Below are positions 30,265-32,230 of a stretch of DNA of 32,230 nucleotides, piece by piece. Within the stretch, counting starts at the first letter, position 1, and each line of letters opens with the position of its first letter. The stretch is from Deltaproteobacteria bacterium (GTDB taxonomy: Bacteria; Desulfobacterota; Dissulfuribacteria; Dissulfuribacterales; QOAL01): positions 1 to 32,230 of the forward strand of contig JAMOVK010000106.1 in NCBI GenBank assembly GCA_027067775.1, given 5' to 3'. The translations under genes and the position numbers were made by a program. The notes beneath the pieces are model-generated. The model saw nothing but the letters and a program-made list of their open reading frames with translations, was not told the origin of the DNA and did not search any database.

Positions 30265-31044
30265 TCAGTCATGATCTGCCTTGTTCGAACAGTTGATTAT
30301 GGAAGCTGCAAGGAGGGCAGCTCCTACGCCATTGTCAATATTTACCACCCCAATGCCTGGAGCACAGGAATTTAGCATCGCAAACAAGGCAGCAAGCCCT
30401 CCCATATTCACCCCGTATCCAACACTGGTTGGAACTGCAATTACAGGGGCCTTGACTATTCCAGCCATGACGCTAGGCAGGGCCCCTTCCATTCCGGCCA
30501 CCGCAATAATCACTTTTGCTTTAAAGAGGGTGTCCAAACGATCAAGTAACCTGTGTATACCTGCAACTCCCACATCCACCAAAAATTCACAATATACGTC
30601 AATGACCTTAAGACACTCTGCTGCCTCGTAAGCCACTGGCAGATCTGCAGTGCCTGCTGTAACAACCAAGACTCCCTCATTTAAGCCTTTTTTTTCATTG
30701 CTATTTTCATTGGGACAATATGACAGACACCTGGACAGCTCGTTATATTTGGTCCCATGAACCTCTGCTTCAAGAAATTTTCCGGTCTCACCTGGCAGCC
30801 TGGTAACAAGAAGAGACATCCCTTTGGCAACCAACCTTTTTGTCAGATCAAGGAGCTGTTCCCTGGTTTTTCCTGGTCCATAAATTATCTCTGGTAGCCC
30901 TTTTCTAAGGATCCTGTGGTGATCAAATAGTACCTGGCCAATTTGTTCATAAGGTAGCTGTTTTAATACCTTGAGTGCATGCTCAACAGACACCTCTCCA
31001 GCCTGGAGCTGTCTTAGAAGGCTTTCTAAGTACTTTTCATCCAT
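30265..31044 (-). CDS. larB: Nickel-pincer cofactor biosynthesis protein LarB
   Basis: A 259-residue LarB, which carboxylates and hydrolyses nicotinic acid adenine dinucleotide as the first step to the nickel-pincer nucleotide. An N-terminal helical domain (1-60) precedes the PurE-like domain: VVTAGTADLPVAYEAAECL, VDVGVAGIHRLLDRLDTL, VAGMEGALPSVMAGIV and PTSVGYGVNMGGLAAL. This is a full-length protein. LarC, LarA and a full LarE are not in the window; a short LarE-like gene lies 2 kb away. The start has a weak ribosome site 19 bases after the preceding gene. Confidence 0.92.
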   Translation of the reverse strand: MDEKYLESLLRQLQAGEVSVEHALKVLKQLPYEQIGQVLFDHHRILRKGLPEIIYGPGKTREQLLDLTKRLVAKGMSLLVTRLPGETGKFLEAEVHGTKYNELSRCLSYCPNENSNEKKGLNEGVLVVTAGTADLPVAYEAAECLKVIDVYCEFLVDVGVAGIHRLLDRLDTLFKAKVIIAVAGMEGALPSVMAGIVKAPVIAVPTSVGYGVNMGGLAALFAMLNSCAPGIGVVNIDNGVGAALLAASIINCSNKADHD

Positions 31045-31063
31045 AAGAGATTTGATGATTCAT

Positions 31064-31624
31064 CTATCTCAAATAGGCCTTTAGAGGCTCAAGCTGTTTT
31101 TCAAACTGGCTTGAGATCTCTCCAGATATCTTGTTCCACTCTTCCTGCATGGAGGCCAGGGCCTTCATTTCCTCAGGACTCATTGTCATCATCCCACCCT
31201 GAGCATTTGTGCCAAGGGAGGCCTGAACCTGCTGTTGAAACTGTTGTTTGTAACTGTCTAGTGTCTGCTCATAATTTTTTAAAATATATTCCATTTGGGG
31301 GACTATCTGTTCTGCAATAGAGCCCTTCACCTCTTTTAGTCCCTGAAAAGATCTGTTGATAGTCTCCCACTGGCTTTTGTCCCTTGGCAACATGACGTTT
31401 CTCAAAAGAACTTCAGACACCCCCTTCAAGGCTGCTTGTAAATATTCAGGAGGAATCTCGGAAAGTCCCTGCTGTAAGGATTCAATCTCTTCCTTTAAAA
31501 AAGCAGCCGCCTTCTTTTTTCCTTCTTCTTCCCACTTCTGCACTTGGAGTTCCTCTTTTGAGATGCTTCCAAGCCTTTCTGCCTTTTCAAGGGCTATTTC
31601 AAGGGCACTTTTTATCTCTCCCAT
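31064..31624 (-). CDS. Unknown helical protein upstream of larB
   Basis: A 186-residue protein with no family I can name. It is predicted all-helical, with long charged helices and a Gln-rich middle (YKQQFQQQVQASLG) followed by a GGMMTMSPEEM turn. No signal peptide, membrane helix or cysteine is seen. I start at the ATG at 31624, which has AGGAGAAAT before it. It is probably cotranscribed with larB (19-base gap). Its function is unknown. Confidence 0.65.
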   Translation of the reverse strand: MGEIKSALEIALEKAERLGSISKEELQVQKWEEEGKKKAAAFLKEEIESLQQGLSEIPPEYLQAALKGVSEVLLRNVMLPRDKSQWETINRSFQGLKEVKGSIAEQIVPQMEYILKNYEQTLDSYKQQFQQQVQASLGTNAQGGMMTMSPEEMKALASMQEEWNKISGEISSQFEKQLEPLKAYLR

Positions 31625-31770
31625 TACTATTTCTCCTGTAAACAAGTAGTTTGTAGATCAAGTTTTTGCACCTAAATCGAAAACGGGTTACCTTTCCAAT
31701 TTAATAAATGAGAAACCCAAAATAAAGTTATCTCAACTTATCAAAGGCTGCATCCTCTAAATGAAATCTT

Positions 31771-31776
31771 TATAAT
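31771..31776 (+). promoter_or_regulatory. Possible -10 box for the kinase gene
   Basis: A perfect TATAAT lies 34 bases before the ATG at 31810. No good -35 is visible at normal distance. The 185-base divergent gap has no other clear feature. Confidence 0.35.
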
Positions 31777-31809
31777 GGTAATTACTAAAACAAAAGGAGA
31801 CAACCACGC

Positions 31810-32230
31810 ATGGGAAACACCAATCCGCCTTGGCTTCAGGATCTGCTAAAACCTGAAAGCTACCCAAATAGACCGGATAGCATAAAGCTATTGCAAACCC
31901 ATCTCTCTTGGGTATTTCTTGCTGGTGATCTTGTTTTCAAGATAAAAAAACCTGTAGATTTTGGTTTCTTGGATTTTACCACCCTGGAGAAGAGAAAATT
32001 CTTTTGCCAAGAAGAGATACGCTTAAACAAAAGGCTCTGCCCTGAAATCTATCTTGATGTTGTGCCAATAACCAAAGATGGTCAAGCCTTCCATGTAAAC
32101 GGCAATGGTCAACCGGTAGAATGGGCAGTAAAGATGAAAAGGATGCCGGATGATGGTCTTATGTCTGCGTTAATCAACAGGGATGAGGTTACCAAAAGAG
32201 ACATAGAGGAAATATGTCATATCCTGGCCC
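31810..32230 (+). CDS. Aminoglycoside-phosphotransferase-like kinase, 5' part
   Basis: The first 140 codons of a protein cut by the window end. It matches the N-terminus of the COG2187 group: HLSWVFLAGDLVFKIKKPVDFGFLDF, then RKFFCQEEIRLNKRLCPEIYLDVVPIT, and WAVKMKRMPDD. Full-length members are about 340-520 residues and often have a C-terminal P-loop kinase domain. They have a protein-kinase-like fold but no proven substrate, and antibiotic resistance should not be assumed. AAAGGAGA lies 10 bases before the ATG. Confidence 0.85.
   Translation, partial: MGNTNPPWLQDLLKPESYPNRPDSIKLLQTHLSWVFLAGDLVFKIKKPVDFGFLDFTTLEKRKFFCQEEIRLNKRLCPEIYLDVVPITKDGQAFHVNGNGQPVEWAVKMKRMPDDGLMSALINRDEVTKRDIEEICHILA

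Overview
This window looks like chromosome from a flagellated, Gram-negative member of the Desulfobacterota (the former Deltaproteobacteria), probably an anaerobe or a sulfur-cycle organism. The pointers are a DVU0524-type partner next to flgM, a DUF39 homocysteine-biosynthesis protein, DUF134 and DUF116 proteins, hopanoid genes hpnB and hpnH, and an outer-membrane lipoprotein BamD. Base composition is moderately AT-rich and even throughout. I see no rRNA, tRNA, CRISPR array, transposase, integrase or phage gene. No gene-free stretch exceeds about 250 bases.

Layout. (1) 1-930, minus: a flagellar pair, the DVU0524-like gene and flgM, with an intrinsic terminator. (2) 1146-5975, plus: a tight operon of radical SAM protein, acyl-CoA thioesterase, RNase G, hisC, DUF134 regulator and a macro-domain protein that has lost its catalytic loop. 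(3) 6168-7760, plus: three tandem, diverged, secreted LTxxQ (Spy/CpxP-like) proteins with conserved cysteine spacing, behind a good sigma-70 promoter. (4) 7826-9936, minus: a SlyD-like isomerase with a cysteine-rich tail, and a protoporphyrinogen oxidase. (5) 10135-13089: an AEC transporter (plus), mltG (minus), and ttcA (plus) behind a possible structured leader. (6) 13043-15461, minus: a purD-purE fusion followed by tsaC. (7) 15548-18300, plus: an orphan sensor kinase and radA. (8) 18524-24562, plus: a seven-gene run trxA-trxB-bamD-hpnB-ispH-DUF116-hpnH, joining thiol redox, outer-membrane assembly and isoprenoid/hopanoid synthesis. (9) 24567-27358, minus: a membrane protein, a class I amidotransferase, DAHP synthase and HU. 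(10) 27487-29894, minus: CBS/ACT protein, DUF39 homocysteine synthase and a C-terminally short LarE-like sulfur transferase, nearly abutting. (11) 30115-32230: a 39-residue Arg-rich protein, larB with an unknown helical protein, and the start of an aminoglycoside-phosphotransferase-like kinase cut by the window edge.

Most of the window is housekeeping. The parts most worth a second look are the LTxxQ triplet, the short LarE coupled to the DUF39 protein, the possible attenuator before ttcA, the damaged macro domain, the purD-purE fusion and the 39-residue basic protein. I did not find a clear new defence or mobile system.
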